Of a DNA stretch of 33,646 bases, positions 24,008 through 31,555 are shown in pieces. This stretch comes from Thermoanaerobaculales bacterium. Lineage in GTDB: Bacteria > Acidobacteriota > Thermoanaerobaculia > Thermoanaerobaculales > Sulfomarinibacteraceae. Below the pieces are notes generated by a model that was given only the letters and a program-made list of their open reading frames with translations, made no database searches and was not told the DNA's origin. The stretch spans positions 1 to 33,646 of the forward strand of contig JAIOSJ010000332.1 of NCBI GenBank assembly GCA_021107705.1, in the 5' to 3' direction. A program made the position numbers and the translations under genes. Every line of letters starts with the position of its first letter. Position 1 is the first letter of the stretch.

Positions 24008-24268
24008 TCACTGACCTCCGCCCTTTTCGACAACGATTTCGGCGCTGATGATGGAGTCCAGTTTCGAAAATTCTGCCTCCAGGTAGGCATTGCCCTCTGA
24101 AGCTATGCGGGCCTGGCTCGGCCCCTTACCTTGTGGGGCGCCCTCTCCGTATCCTGAATAGAGGCTGTCAACGACATCCATACCTTCGATCACGGCCCAA
24201 TCAATGAAACGCTCAAACAACCTCCTTCCAGTCGCGATCTCACGAAGCAGCATTCCGCCTCCGTTCAA
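24008..24268 (-). pseudogene. Chimeric fragment carrying the C-terminal end of a cyclophilin
   Basis: The last 50 or so residues (EGMDVVDSLYSGYGEGAPQG, then KGPSQARIASEGNAYLEAEF) closely match the C-terminus of the complete cyclophilin at 25029-25703. The catalytic core of the isomerase is absent, so it cannot be an active isomerase. Upstream, the same frame stays open for another 30-40 codons beyond 24268, back to a TGA near 24372, with unrelated sequence (LLREIATGRRLFERFIDWA) that I do not recognise. The only starts are TTG at 24268 and an ATG five codons later. It ends 22 nt before pssA. Best read as a remnant of a duplicated or recombined gene; a small expressed chimera is possible but less likely. 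Confidence 0.7.
24051..24180. repeat. Direct repeat, copy 1 (cyclophilin 3'-end duplication)
   Basis: This 130-bp segment aligns without gaps to 25054-25183. I count 14 differences by hand, about 89% identity. Similarity drops sharply at the outer (3') side. The two copies are in the same orientation, 1003 bp apart, and flank pgpA. Confidence 0.85.
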
Positions 24269-24378
24269 TGTTAAGAAATGACCGAGAAAATCGGCACATG
24301 CTTCTGAAAATCCAAGACCTTGAGACTCGAGCTGTTCGAGGATACACTCTGGTAGCGCAATATTGCTTCACTTGGATA

Positions 24379-24406
24379 TTTACTAACGTATTAGTAATGC
24401 TATAAC
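24379..24406 (+). promoter_or_regulatory. Candidate promoter with overlapping dyad upstream of pgpA
   Basis: TTTACT (24379-24384) and TATAAC (24401-24406) are separated by 16 nt and resemble a housekeeping -35/-10 pair. They lie in an AT-rich stretch about 65 nt upstream of the pgpA ATG. A dyad TACTAA-CGTA-TTAGTA (24381-24396) overlaps the -35 box and spacer, as a repressor site would. The assignment rests on pattern only. Confidence 0.4.
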
Positions 24407-24470
24407 GCAGTTTTTGAATGCTTTTCGATACCAGTAGCGAAAAACGCAGACTAATATAGGAGATTCAAAA

Positions 24471-24995
24471 ATGAAAAATGCCGCTCACTGGGTTGCGACG
24501 ACTTTTGGCCTCGGCGATCACCTGCCGGCGCCCGGCACCTTTGCCGGTTCTCTTCCGACAGCCTGTCTGTGGCTCTGCCTGGCCTTGTTCTTGGGACAAT
24601 CCCCATGGTTGTTCGTTTGGACCACAGTTGCGATGACCACAGCGGTGGTTGCGGGAATCTGGGCGGCGGAGGTGGAGATTGAGAGGCGAAACAACAAAGA
24701 CCCCGGCCCGGTCGTCATCGACGAAGTGGCCGGCCAGTTGCTGACCTACCTTTGCGCCCTTCCTCTGTGGTTTCTCCAAGGACCGGCCGATATCGCCATG
24801 ATGGCTGGGGCAGGTTTCGTGCTCTTTCGAATTTTCGACATTCTCAAGCCCTGGCCCATAGGACGCCTCGAGAGATTCAAGGGAGGACTCGGCGTGATGG
24901 CAGACGATCTCGGTGCAGGTGTAGCAGCCGGAATAGTCCTCGGCCTCGGACAACCCTTCTTTACAAGGATCGTTTCAATTGTAAATTTGGTTTGA
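24471..24995 (+). CDS. pgpA: Phosphatidylglycerophosphatase A
   Basis: PgpA removes the phosphate from phosphatidylglycerol-phosphate in the inner membrane, the last step to phosphatidylglycerol. The 174-residue protein has the family's N-terminal LPAPGTFAGSLP, the central DPGPVVIDEVAGQLLTY with the acidic metal-binding residues, and the C-terminal FRIFDILKPWPIGRLE followed by GGLGVMADDLGAGVAAG. Four hydrophobic helices are visible. The ATG follows an AGGAG site nine bases upstream. It is convergent with the cyclophilin gene (33 nt apart), and the 200-nt region before it contains the candidate promoter and dyad. Pairing with pssA nearby groups the two phospholipid head-group branches. Confidence 0.95.
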   Translation: MKNAAHWVATTFGLGDHLPAPGTFAGSLPTACLWLCLALFLGQSPWLFVWTTVAMTTAVVAGIWAAEVEIERRNNKDPGPVVIDEVAGQLLTYLCALPLWFLQGPADIAMMAGAGFVLFRIFDILKPWPIGRLERFKGGLGVMADDLGAGVAAGIVLGLGQPFFTRIVSIVNLV

Positions 24996-25028
24996 AGAAA
25001 TTAGATACTTCCATCAAATCCTACTCCG

Positions 25029-25703
25029 TTACCTGATCAAATCGGTAACAATTATGGAGTCCAGTTTCGGGAAATCAGCCTCCAGGTAGGCATTGCCCTC
25101 TGAAGCTATGCGAGCCTGGCTCGGCCCCTTGCCCTGTGGAGCGCCCTCTCCGTATCCCGAATAGAGGGCGTCAACCGCCTCCATCCCCTTGACAACCTTG
25201 CCGAACGGAGAGAATCCGTAGCCGTCCAGGTAGCTGTTGTCGGCGTAGTTCACGAAGAACTGTGTCGTCCTCGAGTTCGGCGCATTGCTCTTGGCAAAGG
25301 AGACGAAGCCTCTGCGATTGCTTTGGACCATGGGATCGTCACCAATGGTCGCCTTTCTCCATGCCGCGTCGATCTTGGGGTTACCGTTGAAACCAACCTG
25401 AGCCATGAAAGGTTTGGGTTCACGGAGCACCCGGTAAAAGGCGGCGCCGTCATAAAAACCGACCTTGACGAGATTAAAAAATCGATCAGCCCCCATCGGA
25501 GACCAGTCCCGATGGACCTCAATCACGAAATCCCCCGCTGAGGTGACGATCTTGACCTGGAACTGGTCCGGCGCTTTTAGGTTCGCAGCAGCTGGATCGG
25601 TCAATGGTGAATTCTCTTTCTCTGCGGCGTTTACACCGGGTGCCGCCGCCACGACGAGCAAGAGCGCCAAAGAATATGCAATCAATCGAGAATTAAGGTT
25701 CAT
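25029..25703 (-). CDS. Exported cyclophilin-type peptidyl-prolyl cis-trans isomerase
   Basis: The ATG at 25703 follows a GGGGGA ribosome site and starts a signal peptide (NLNSRLIAYSLALLLVVAAA, then PGVNA), giving 224 residues. The cyclophilin core shows VTSAGDFVIEVHRDWSPMGA, DRFFNLVKVGFYDGAAFYRV, FMAQVGFNG, RGFVSFAKSNAPNSRTTQFF and LDGYGFSPFGKVVKGMEAVD. The catalytic Arg in FYRV and the Phe-Met-x-Gln stretch are conserved. The enzyme should assist folding of periplasmic or secreted proteins. The C-terminal extension SGYGEGAPQGKGPSQARIAS, common in this subgroup, is the part duplicated at 24051-24180. It is divergent from metG with 75 nt between the starts. Confidence 0.93.
   Translation of the reverse strand: MNLNSRLIAYSLALLLVVAAAPGVNAAEKENSPLTDPAAANLKAPDQFQVKIVTSAGDFVIEVHRDWSPMGADRFFNLVKVGFYDGAAFYRVLREPKPFMAQVGFNGNPKIDAAWRKATIGDDPMVQSNRRGFVSFAKSNAPNSRTTQFFVNYADNSYLDGYGFSPFGKVVKGMEAVDALYSGYGEGAPQGKGPSQARIASEGNAYLEADFPKLDSIIVTDLIR
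25054..25183. repeat. Direct repeat, copy 2 (inside the intact cyclophilin gene)
   Basis: Copy 2 of the 130-bp direct repeat described at 24051-24180. It encodes the C-terminal tail of the complete cyclophilin and is the likely parent or a conversion partner of the fragment. Confidence 0.85.
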
Positions 25704-25778
25704 CAGGTCCCCCGTTGTAGTCATTCACTGTTGCTGAGGTGCTATATTCCCATCTCCCGCTTGGGAAAGGGAGAGCTT

Positions 25779-27719
25779 GTGCCCAGACAAACCTACTACA
25801 TCACAACCCCTATTTACTACGTCAACGACATGCCGCACATCGGCCACATCTACACAACCGTCATGGCCGACATCTTTGCCCGGTACCACCGTCTCTCCGG
25901 GCGAGAGGTCCGCTTCCTCACGGGAACCGATGAACACGGCCAGAAGATCGAGAAATCGGCAGCGGCCCAAGGTCTTGAACCCATTCAACTTGCAGATAAA
26001 GTTGTCGAGAGATACAAGCACCTCTGGGAGGTCCTGAACATCTCCCACGACGACTTCATTCGTACGTCTCAGCCACGCCACCAGGCCGGCGTCGCGGAGA
26101 TGATCAAACGGATTCATGCCTCGGGAGATATTTTCAAGGGCGAATATCAGGGCTGGTACTGCGCAGGCGCCGAGGCATTTGTCCCCGATTCTCAGGTTGA
26201 AGACGGCAAGGACATCGAGAGCGGGTACCCAGTCGAACGGCTTTCCGAACCCAGCTGGTTTTTCAAGCTGTCGGCTTACCAAGACAGGCTTCTGACCTGG
26301 TACCGAGAAAACCCCGAGTGCATCAAGCCCAAGAGCCGCTACAACGAGGTTCTCCGGTTCGTCGAGGGGGGCCTCAGGGATCTGTCCATTTCACGCACCT
26401 CGGTTAAATGGGGCGTGCCCTTCCCCGAGGATCCGGAGCACGTCGTCTACGTCTGGCTCGACGCCCTGACCAACTACGTTTCGGCCCTCGGCCTCGGCAG
26501 CGAGGACTCGAGCCTCTTCGACGAGTTCTGGCCCGCTCAGATCCATCTGGTCGGCAAAGACATTCTTCGATTTCACTGCGTCTATTGGCCGGCGTTCCTG
26601 ATGTCGGCAGGCATTCCCTTGCCCAAGATGATCTTCGGCCACGGCTGGTGGATGAAGGACGAAACGAAGATGTCCAAGTCATTGGGCAACGTGGTGAGAC
26701 CTGATCACCTCATCGAAAAATTCGGTACCGATTCCCTGCGTTACTTTCTTGCGCGGGAGATGGCCTTTGGACTGGATGCAACATTCTCCGATCAGGCTTT
26801 TCTGGAGAGATTCAACGCAGACCTCGCCAATGCTCTTGGAAACACGGCTTCACGGGCCGTATCGATGACTGGGAGATTTCTCGATTCGCAAATTCCACGA
26901 GATGGGGATTGCGGCCCCATTCCGGAGGTCGCCCGAAACACCGTCGAGAAATACATCTCCCATATGGAGAAACTGGAACCTCACCGCGCTCTTGAAACCA
27001 CGTGGCAACTGCTCTCGGCAATCAACGTCTTTATCCAGGAGCGTCAGCCTTGGGCTCTGGCAAAGAAGGGTGATGAGGGCCGAGCGGGCCTCGAGGGAAC
27101 CCTCTACGGCGCCCTTGAAGGACTTCGTATCGCATCCCTGCTCATCGAGCCTTTCATGCCGGATACCGCAAAGGCCCTCCGCACACAGCGCGGAGCGACC
27201 GACCTGCCGACGAATCTTGCAGCGGCACCCGAATGGGGCGGCCTCAAAACGGGGCAGGCAATCGGTGAAACCACTCCTCTCTTTCCCAGGGTGGAGATCA
27301 AGAAAGCGATGCAAGAGATGGCGCTTCAAGACGAACAAAAAGCCGACGAAAAATCTTCGGCCGCACAGGGCTCCGAAACCGACGAGTCCGAAGACCTCAT
27401 TCCCATCGATGATTTCGCCAAGGTGAAGCTTGTGGTCGGCGTGGTCAAAGAGGCCGAGAGAGTGCCGAAATCGAAGAAGTTGGTGCGCCTGATGGTGGAC
27501 CTGGCCGAACCCGAACTCCGTCAGATCGTCGCAGGGATCGGTGCAAAATACGCCCCGGAAGACCTCCTGGGCCGGCGCATCGTCGTCGTGTCCAACCTCA
27601 AACCGGCCAAACTGATGGGGGTCGAATCACGGGGCATGTTGCTGGCGGCATCACTGGATGGCGACCCGGATCTCCTCTCGCCCGACGGTGAGGTCCCACC
27701 GGGGACTGGGGTGCGGTAG
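25779..27719 (+). CDS. metG: Methionyl-tRNA synthetase
   Basis: MetG charges tRNA-Met (cytoplasm). The 646-residue protein has the class I signatures HIGH at residues 20-23 and KMSKS at 297-301, the family strand TYYITTPIYYVNDMPHIGH, and a C-terminal EMAP-II/OB tRNA-binding domain (IDDFAKVKLVVGVVKEAERV, KLMGVESRGMLLAAS) after a charged linker. The start is GTG at 25779 with AGGGAG upstream; a longer TTG-started frame adds 16 residues without similarity. The zinc-knuckle insert keeps only one of the usual cysteines: WYCAGAEAF where WYCxxCExF is common, and DIESGYPVE where CPxHGxPVE is common. The enzyme is therefore predicted to have lost zinc binding. Confidence 0.97.
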   Translation: MPRQTYYITTPIYYVNDMPHIGHIYTTVMADIFARYHRLSGREVRFLTGTDEHGQKIEKSAAAQGLEPIQLADKVVERYKHLWEVLNISHDDFIRTSQPRHQAGVAEMIKRIHASGDIFKGEYQGWYCAGAEAFVPDSQVEDGKDIESGYPVERLSEPSWFFKLSAYQDRLLTWYRENPECIKPKSRYNEVLRFVEGGLRDLSISRTSVKWGVPFPEDPEHVVYVWLDALTNYVSALGLGSEDSSLFDEFWPAQIHLVGKDILRFHCVYWPAFLMSAGIPLPKMIFGHGWWMKDETKMSKSLGNVVRPDHLIEKFGTDSLRYFLAREMAFGLDATFSDQAFLERFNADLANALGNTASRAVSMTGRFLDSQIPRDGDCGPIPEVARNTVEKYISHMEKLEPHRALETTWQLLSAINVFIQERQPWALAKKGDEGRAGLEGTLYGALEGLRIASLLIEPFMPDTAKALRTQRGATDLPTNLAAAPEWGGLKTGQAIGETTPLFPRVEIKKAMQEMALQDEQKADEKSSAAQGSETDESEDLIPIDDFAKVKLVVGVVKEAERVPKSKKLVRLMVDLAEPELRQIVAGIGAKYAPEDLLGRRIVVVSNLKPAKLMGVESRGMLLAASLDGDPDLLSPDGEVPPGTGVR

Positions 27720-27755
27720 ACCGATTTCTCAAGGGGTTTTCTGGGAGCTTCTCAC

Positions 27756-28259
27756 CTACTTCCCTCGCGGCACCCTCTCATAGGCGAGAAAAGTGTAGGG
27801 CCAGATATTTTTTTCATCTCCTTGGTGGTGCTCTTCCTCGGTAATGACCCAGGCACTTCCGTCGAATTTCGGAAAGAACGTGTCCGCTTCAAACTCAGCA
27901 TGGATGCGGGTAAAGTACATCCGCTCGACCACGTCGAGAGCCTCGCGGTACAGACTTGAGCCTCCCGCGACGAAAGGCTCATCGTCTCCGCGCGCGGTCC
28001 ACAGAGCCTCCCCAAAAGAGTGAACCACGACGACACCATTAACACCGGGGTCATAGCCTCGGTCCCGAGTCACGACGACCATCGTTCGTCCCGGAAGGAT
28101 CACACCCACCGACTCCCAGGTTCGTCGTCCGATGATCAGGTGGTGGCCCATCGTCAGACGTTTGAAATGTCTGAGATCCGCGGGTAGACGCCAGGGAAGG
28201 GCGCCATCTTTGCCAATGGCGCCATTGGCGTCGACTGCGACAATGAGGGATCCGCTCAT
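27756..28259 (-). CDS. folA: Dihydrofolate reductase
   Basis: FolA reduces dihydrofolate to tetrahydrofolate with NADPH, restoring the cofactor used by ThyA. The 167-residue protein matches the family length. It has the N-terminal [20 protein letters not shown], the catalytic acid Asp28 in [13 protein letters not shown], the NADPH-binding [15 protein letters not shown], and [13 protein letters not shown], and the C-terminal [15 protein letters not shown]. The ATG overlaps the thyA stop by 4 nt (ATGA). The usual thyA-folA order and coupling make the assignment secure. It is convergent with metG, and the 36 nt between their stops show no clear terminator. Confidence 0.97.
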   Translation of the reverse strand: MSGSLIVAVDANGAIGKDGALPWRLPADLRHFKRLTMGHHLIIGRRTWESVGVILPGRTMVVVTRDRGYDPGVNGVVVVHSFGEALWTARGDDEPFVAGGSSLYREALDVVERMYFTRIHAEFEADTFFPKFDGSAWVITEEEHHQGDEKNIWPYTFLAYERVPRGK

Positions 28260-29050
28260 ACGGCCACCGACGCCTTGATGTGCGGTTGGGCCTCGTACCC
28301 CTCAAGCCGGAAATCGTCAAAGCCAAAATCCTCGAGCACCCGCACTGCGGGATTCAGGATCATCCTGGGTAGAGGGCCAGGCGCCCTTTTCAGTTGAAGA
28401 CGGGCCTGATCCAGGTGATTCAGATAGAGGTGAGCATCACCGAAAGTATGAATGAACTCCCCCACCTCAAGCTCACACACCTGCGCAACCATCAGGGTCA
28501 AAAGACTATAGGAGGCAATGTTGAACGGAACCCCAAGGAAAACATCCGCACTGCGTTGGTAGAGTTGACAGGAGAGGCGGCCGTCCGCCACGTAGAACTG
28601 GAACAGAACGTGACACGGCGCAAGTGCCATGTGATCGAGTTCAGCAACATTCCAAGCGCACACGAGGTGCCTCCTGGAATCCGGATTCATCTTGATGTCG
28701 TGGATAACTTTCGATATCTGGTCAATCTTCTGGTCATCCCCGGCCGGCCATGAGCGCCATTGAGCACCGTAAATCGGACCGAGATCACCGTTGTCGTCGG
28801 CCCATTGATCCCAGATTGAAACCCCGTGGTCCTTTAGATAGTCGATGTTGGTTTCTCCACGGAGAAACCACAGCAACTCATAAATGATCGAGCGAAGGTG
28901 CAGTTTTTTTGTTGTCAAAAGCGGAAAGGTCGTACGAAGGTCGAAACGCATTTGATAGCCGAAAATGCTCAAGGTTCCCGTGCCGGTGCGGTCCTCTTTG
29001 CGCTTTCCGGTCTCCAAAATATGACCAAGGAGATCGAGGTAGGGTCGCAT
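28256..29050 (-). CDS. thyA: Thymidylate synthase
   Basis: ThyA methylates dUMP to dTMP using methylene-tetrahydrofolate. The 264-residue length and numbering are the same as in E. coli ThyA, with the nucleophile Cys146 in [12 protein letters not shown]. Further signatures are [53 protein letters not shown] and [15 protein letters not shown]. The ATG at 29050 directly abuts the kdsC stop (29051), and the thyA stop overlaps the folA start. The dihydrofolate it produces is recycled by the next gene product. No oddities were seen. Confidence 0.98.
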   Translation of the reverse strand: MRPYLDLLGHILETGKRKEDRTGTGTLSIFGYQMRFDLRTTFPLLTTKKLHLRSIIYELLWFLRGETNIDYLKDHGVSIWDQWADDNGDLGPIYGAQWRSWPAGDDQKIDQISKVIHDIKMNPDSRRHLVCAWNVAELDHMALAPCHVLFQFYVADGRLSCQLYQRSADVFLGVPFNIASYSLLTLMVAQVCELEVGEFIHTFGDAHLYLNHLDQARLQLKRAPGPLPRMILNPAVRVLEDFGFDDFRLEGYEAQPHIKASVAV

Positions 29051-29626
29051 TCACCGATCTCCATGAGCCACGCTGTCCAGGGCCATCCAGCCACGGACAA
29101 GTTCGGACCACCGATGTTGAGACTTCAAGATCAACTCTGCCACCTCACGAACCGCACCCCGACCCCCGTCCGCCCCACAGACCAGATCACAGACCGCGGC
29201 AACATCAGGAGCGGCATCTCCCGGACAGGCCGAGAACCCGGCACGGAGGATCATCGGAAGATCGGGAAGATCATCACCGATCACCGCGGTCTCCCGATCT
29301 TCGGCCGAATCTGAATTCTTCTGCAGACGGGCAAGATCCTCCAATTTGTTCCGCGAACCAAGGACGACCATATCCTCCGCCAACCCGAGTTCCTTCAGGC
29401 GAAAAGCTACGCCTTCACTCGATCGACCCGAGATGATTCCGACGGCGATCCCAGCTTCCATCAACAATCGAATTCCAAGACCATCACGGACATTGAAGGA
29501 CTTCCCGATCTCACCCTCGGAGCCGTAAATCAGGCTTCCGTCCGTCAAGACTCCATCGACGTCGAGAACGAGAAGACGGATCGGCTGCAGGCGCTGGCGA
29601 ACATCAGAAGGTAATCGGCTTGGCAT
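29051..29626 (-). CDS. kdsC: 3-deoxy-D-manno-octulosonate 8-phosphate phosphatase (KdsC-type HAD)
   Basis: KdsC dephosphorylates KDO-8-phosphate in the synthesis of the LPS inner-core sugar KDO (cytoplasm). This 191-residue HAD phosphatase has motif I LDVDGVLTDG (Asp22 nucleophile, Asp24), the family's FNVRDGLGIRLL, motif II GIISGRSS and motif IV GDDLPDLPM. It has no cap domain, as expected for the tetrameric C0 type. The ATG at 29626 lacks a clear Shine-Dalgarno but has a TAGCAT six bases upstream. Its stop is immediately followed by the thyA ATG with no gap. It lies 82 nt after lptE. Other short HADs (e.g. NeuA-linked) look alike, but the LPS context favours KdsC. Confidence 0.9.
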   Translation of the reverse strand: MPSRLPSDVRQRLQPIRLLVLDVDGVLTDGSLIYGSEGEIGKSFNVRDGLGIRLLMEAGIAVGIISGRSSEGVAFRLKELGLAEDMVVLGSRNKLEDLARLQKNSDSAEDRETAVIGDDLPDLPMILRAGFSACPGDAAPDVAAVCDLVCGADGGRGAVREVAELILKSQHRWSELVRGWMALDSVAHGDR

Positions 29627-29708
29627 GGGCTCATGCTACCACCGCCTTGCCCCAAACCAGAGCGCAAGAGATGGCGCAGCTCGCCGCCAGTCAGCGCTTG
29701 ATTTGGGC

Positions 29709-30236
29709 CTAGAAACCCTCCAAGACCGCAGTCACCAGAGCGCGGGCCAAATCCTGCGAGACAACCTCCATGGCCTGCACCTGACGGTCAAAATAGTCAA
29801 CCGCAGAAACATCGACATCATAGGAGGTCCTTCTCGAAAATGCCTTGTCCTCCCACAATACGATGGGTTCCTCGCCTCGGATATCGACAAGCCGAGCCGA
29901 TACCGTAAGGGTCATCTGATATTCCGTCGCTCTCCCATGGTCATCAAGTGCCACCGGAACCATAGTGATGCTTTGCACGACGCCCTCGATCGCAAGTTGG
30001 GCTCGGTCCCGCCGTTCGAGCAGCTCAAATCGCCGTCGCCGCACCCACTCGCGGGCCAATGCCTCATCCAAGCGTTGGTCAACGTCCGGCCACGAAGTCA
30101 GATTCGAAAACTTGTCCAAATAGAGAAGTTTAAGATCCTCAGGCAGAAAACTCGAAGTCCCCACAAGGTGATAACCGCAACCCCACAGCCCTCCGACACC
30201 AGCCAAGAGCATTGCAACTATTAGGCTCTTACACAT
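29709..30236 (-). CDS. lptE: LPS-assembly lipoprotein LptE-like
   Basis: The frame extends to 30458, but that part overlaps carD and is Arg-rich. The ATG at 30236 starts a lipoprotein signal (MCKSLIVAMLLAGVGGLWGC) whose Cys is followed by GYHLVG, the C-G-Y-x-L start typical of LptE, giving 175 residues. The later LYLDKFSNLTSWPDVDQRLD and EYQMTLTVSARLVD fit the family's alpha/beta fold. LptE plugs the LptD barrel and inserts LPS into the outer membrane. It sits 32 nt after carD and upstream of kdsC, so LPS export and KDO synthesis share a transcript. LptE sequences diverge strongly, so the call rests on the lipobox, length and context. Confidence 0.85.
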   Translation of the reverse strand: MCKSLIVAMLLAGVGGLWGCGYHLVGTSSFLPEDLKLLYLDKFSNLTSWPDVDQRLDEALAREWVRRRRFELLERRDRAQLAIEGVVQSITMVPVALDDHGRATEYQMTLTVSARLVDIRGEEPIVLWEDKAFSRRTSYDVDVSAVDYFDRQVQAMEVVSQDLARALVTAVLEGF

Positions 30237-30268
30237 TGGGAGAAAAGACCTCAAGAGCACGGCCTCAA

Positions 30269-30784
30269 TCAGTCTTCGCCCTTGGTCTCGGTTTCGCCCA
30301 TATGTTCCTGGAGAATCCCGTCGATCTCGGAATCTACCTCCACAGCATCGCGCCCTTCCACTTCCGCAACCTCGTAAACGAGAATCATCCGAGCCTGGTC
30401 GAACATTTTCCGTTCTCTGAAGCTTAAGGTCTTTCGGCCGGCGACCTCCGCGAGACACAACAACACATCCACTACGCTCACAAGATCCCCGGTCTTCAGC
30501 CGTTCCAGGTTGGCTCGATAACGGTCTTTCCAGTCCCCGTTTTCCCCGACCTCATTGGCTCGAAGCCGACGAAGACTTTCCCCGACATCTGCCTTGTCGG
30601 AGAGGGCTCTGAGCCCAACCCTTTCGACATTGCCGACCGGAACCACCACCTTCGAATTCGTTGCCATCAGGCGGAGGTTGTAACACTCCATCGTCATACC
30701 TGCCAGGCATTCCTCGGAAATCGACTCGACAACCGTCACACCCTGGCTTGGATACACTACCTTGTCACCAACTTTGAATATCAC
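30269..30784 (-). CDS. carD: CarD-family transcription regulator
   Basis: CarD proteins bind the RNA polymerase beta subunit and DNA upstream of the -10 box and stabilise open promoter complexes. The 171-residue protein starts with the RNA-polymerase-interacting Tudor-like domain (FKVGDKVVYPSQGVTVVESI, CYNLRLMATNSKVVVPVGNV) followed by the helical DNA-binding domain (DWKDRYRANLERLKTGDL, LLCLAEVAGRKTLSFRERKM). The start is GTG at 30784 with AGGGGG upstream. An acidic tail (GETETKGED) ends it. It leads the minus-strand cluster to lptE, kdsC, thyA and folA. The putative promoter is at 30819-30849. Confidence 0.95.
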   Translation of the reverse strand: MIFKVGDKVVYPSQGVTVVESISEECLAGMTMECYNLRLMATNSKVVVPVGNVERVGLRALSDKADVGESLRRLRANEVGENGDWKDRYRANLERLKTGDLVSVVDVLLCLAEVAGRKTLSFRERKMFDQARMILVYEVAEVEGRDAVEVDSEIDGILQEHMGETETKGED

Positions 30785-30818
30785 GAACGCCCCCTAGCTA
30801 CCGTTGGTGCGGCTCTTC

Positions 30819-30849
30819 ATTTTAACATTGCCACGGCAGGGGGCACCAA
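30819..30849 (-). promoter_or_regulatory. Candidate promoter of the carD cluster
   Basis: On the minus strand TTGGTG (30849-30844) precedes TTAAAA/TAAAAT (30825-30819) by 18-19 nt, and the carD GTG lies about 35 nt downstream. The 104-nt gap to the preceding gene on this strand makes a promoter here plausible. Pattern evidence only. Confidence 0.35.
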
Positions 30850-30888
30850 GAAATCAATGATCGAAAACCAGTTTCGAAAGCGGACTGA

Positions 30889-31536
30889 TCAAATGCCGCA
30901 TTTCTCTCCACAGGATGGACAGGCGAGAGCGTCTTTTCGAAGCGGGCCACCGCACGCCCCACAGACACCCGGTCGATCGTCGAACTTCCGGACGACGACA
31001 AGCCCCAACATGACCGCCGATCCCATTCCCACAATAGCCAACGGAGGTGCCAGCACCGCACTCCCGGACACAAAGACGGAGGCGCCGGCCTCGCCGAGGC
31101 TCGCCACCCGAGCTGCGCCCTCGTGGACATTTTCAGCGACCTCCCTAAAGGGCCGCCTGATGCGGTTTCGCAGCCAGTGAACGGCGCCTGCCGTTCCTCC
31201 TCCCAATACTCCCGACACACCAAGGTGCATAAGATCGGCATCCACCGCTCCTGTCGCAGCGGCAAAGGCAATGAAACCCGCAACGACCTTGGGAAGGTAG
31301 GCCACCAGATCCGAGTATTCACCCAGTTCTGGAACCGAATCGACCAGTATCTCCAATACCACGAGAATTCCGAGCACGACCATGACCGGCGGACTCGCGA
31401 TCCAGGCGAAAGATCCACTCAACTCGAAGTATGGCGTGTAATGAAAGCCACCAAGCACAAGCAACGGGATGAATGCTTTGGCGCCGGCCCCTCCAGCCAG
31501 TCCAAAAGCCGTCATCAAAGTCATGATCGAACTCAT
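30889..31536 (-). CDS. DUF4126-like membrane protein with C-terminal zinc ribbon
   Basis: The ATG at 31536 follows an AGGAGGAAACA ribosome site, giving 215 residues; an upstream in-frame start has no such site. The body has about five hydrophobic segments (LMTAFGLAGGAGAKAFIPLL, VMVVLGILVVLEILVDSVPE, VVAGFIAFAAATGAVDADL, PPLAIVGMGSAVMLGLVVV). The Gly-Ala-rich start and DSVPEL are typical of DUF4126 membrane proteins. The C-terminus adds a zinc ribbon: CGACGGPLRKDALACPSCGE, two CxxC pairs 12 residues apart. Such ribbons bind zinc and often mediate protein or nucleic-acid contacts. It follows the zinc-ribbon membrane gene at 31556 by 19 nt, so they are probably one unit. No enzymatic motif is seen. 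Confidence 0.82.
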   Translation of the reverse strand: MSSIMTLMTAFGLAGGAGAKAFIPLLVLGGFHYTPYFELSGSFAWIASPPVMVVLGILVVLEILVDSVPELGEYSDLVAYLPKVVAGFIAFAAATGAVDADLMHLGVSGVLGGGTAGAVHWLRNRIRRPFREVAENVHEGAARVASLGEAGASVFVSGSAVLAPPLAIVGMGSAVMLGLVVVRKFDDRPGVCGACGGPLRKDALACPSCGEKCGI

Positions 31537-31555
31537 TGTTTCCTCCTGCGTTCCG

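Noticed and set aside
23986-24090. Longer N-terminus for pssA
   Set aside because: The extension reads through the cyclophilin fragment in another frame and precedes the conserved start of the family.
30822-31418. 198-codon minus-strand frame within the DUF4126-like gene
   Set aside because: Trp/Arg/Ser-rich shadow of the true reading frame, which has a signature zinc ribbon and a ribosome site.
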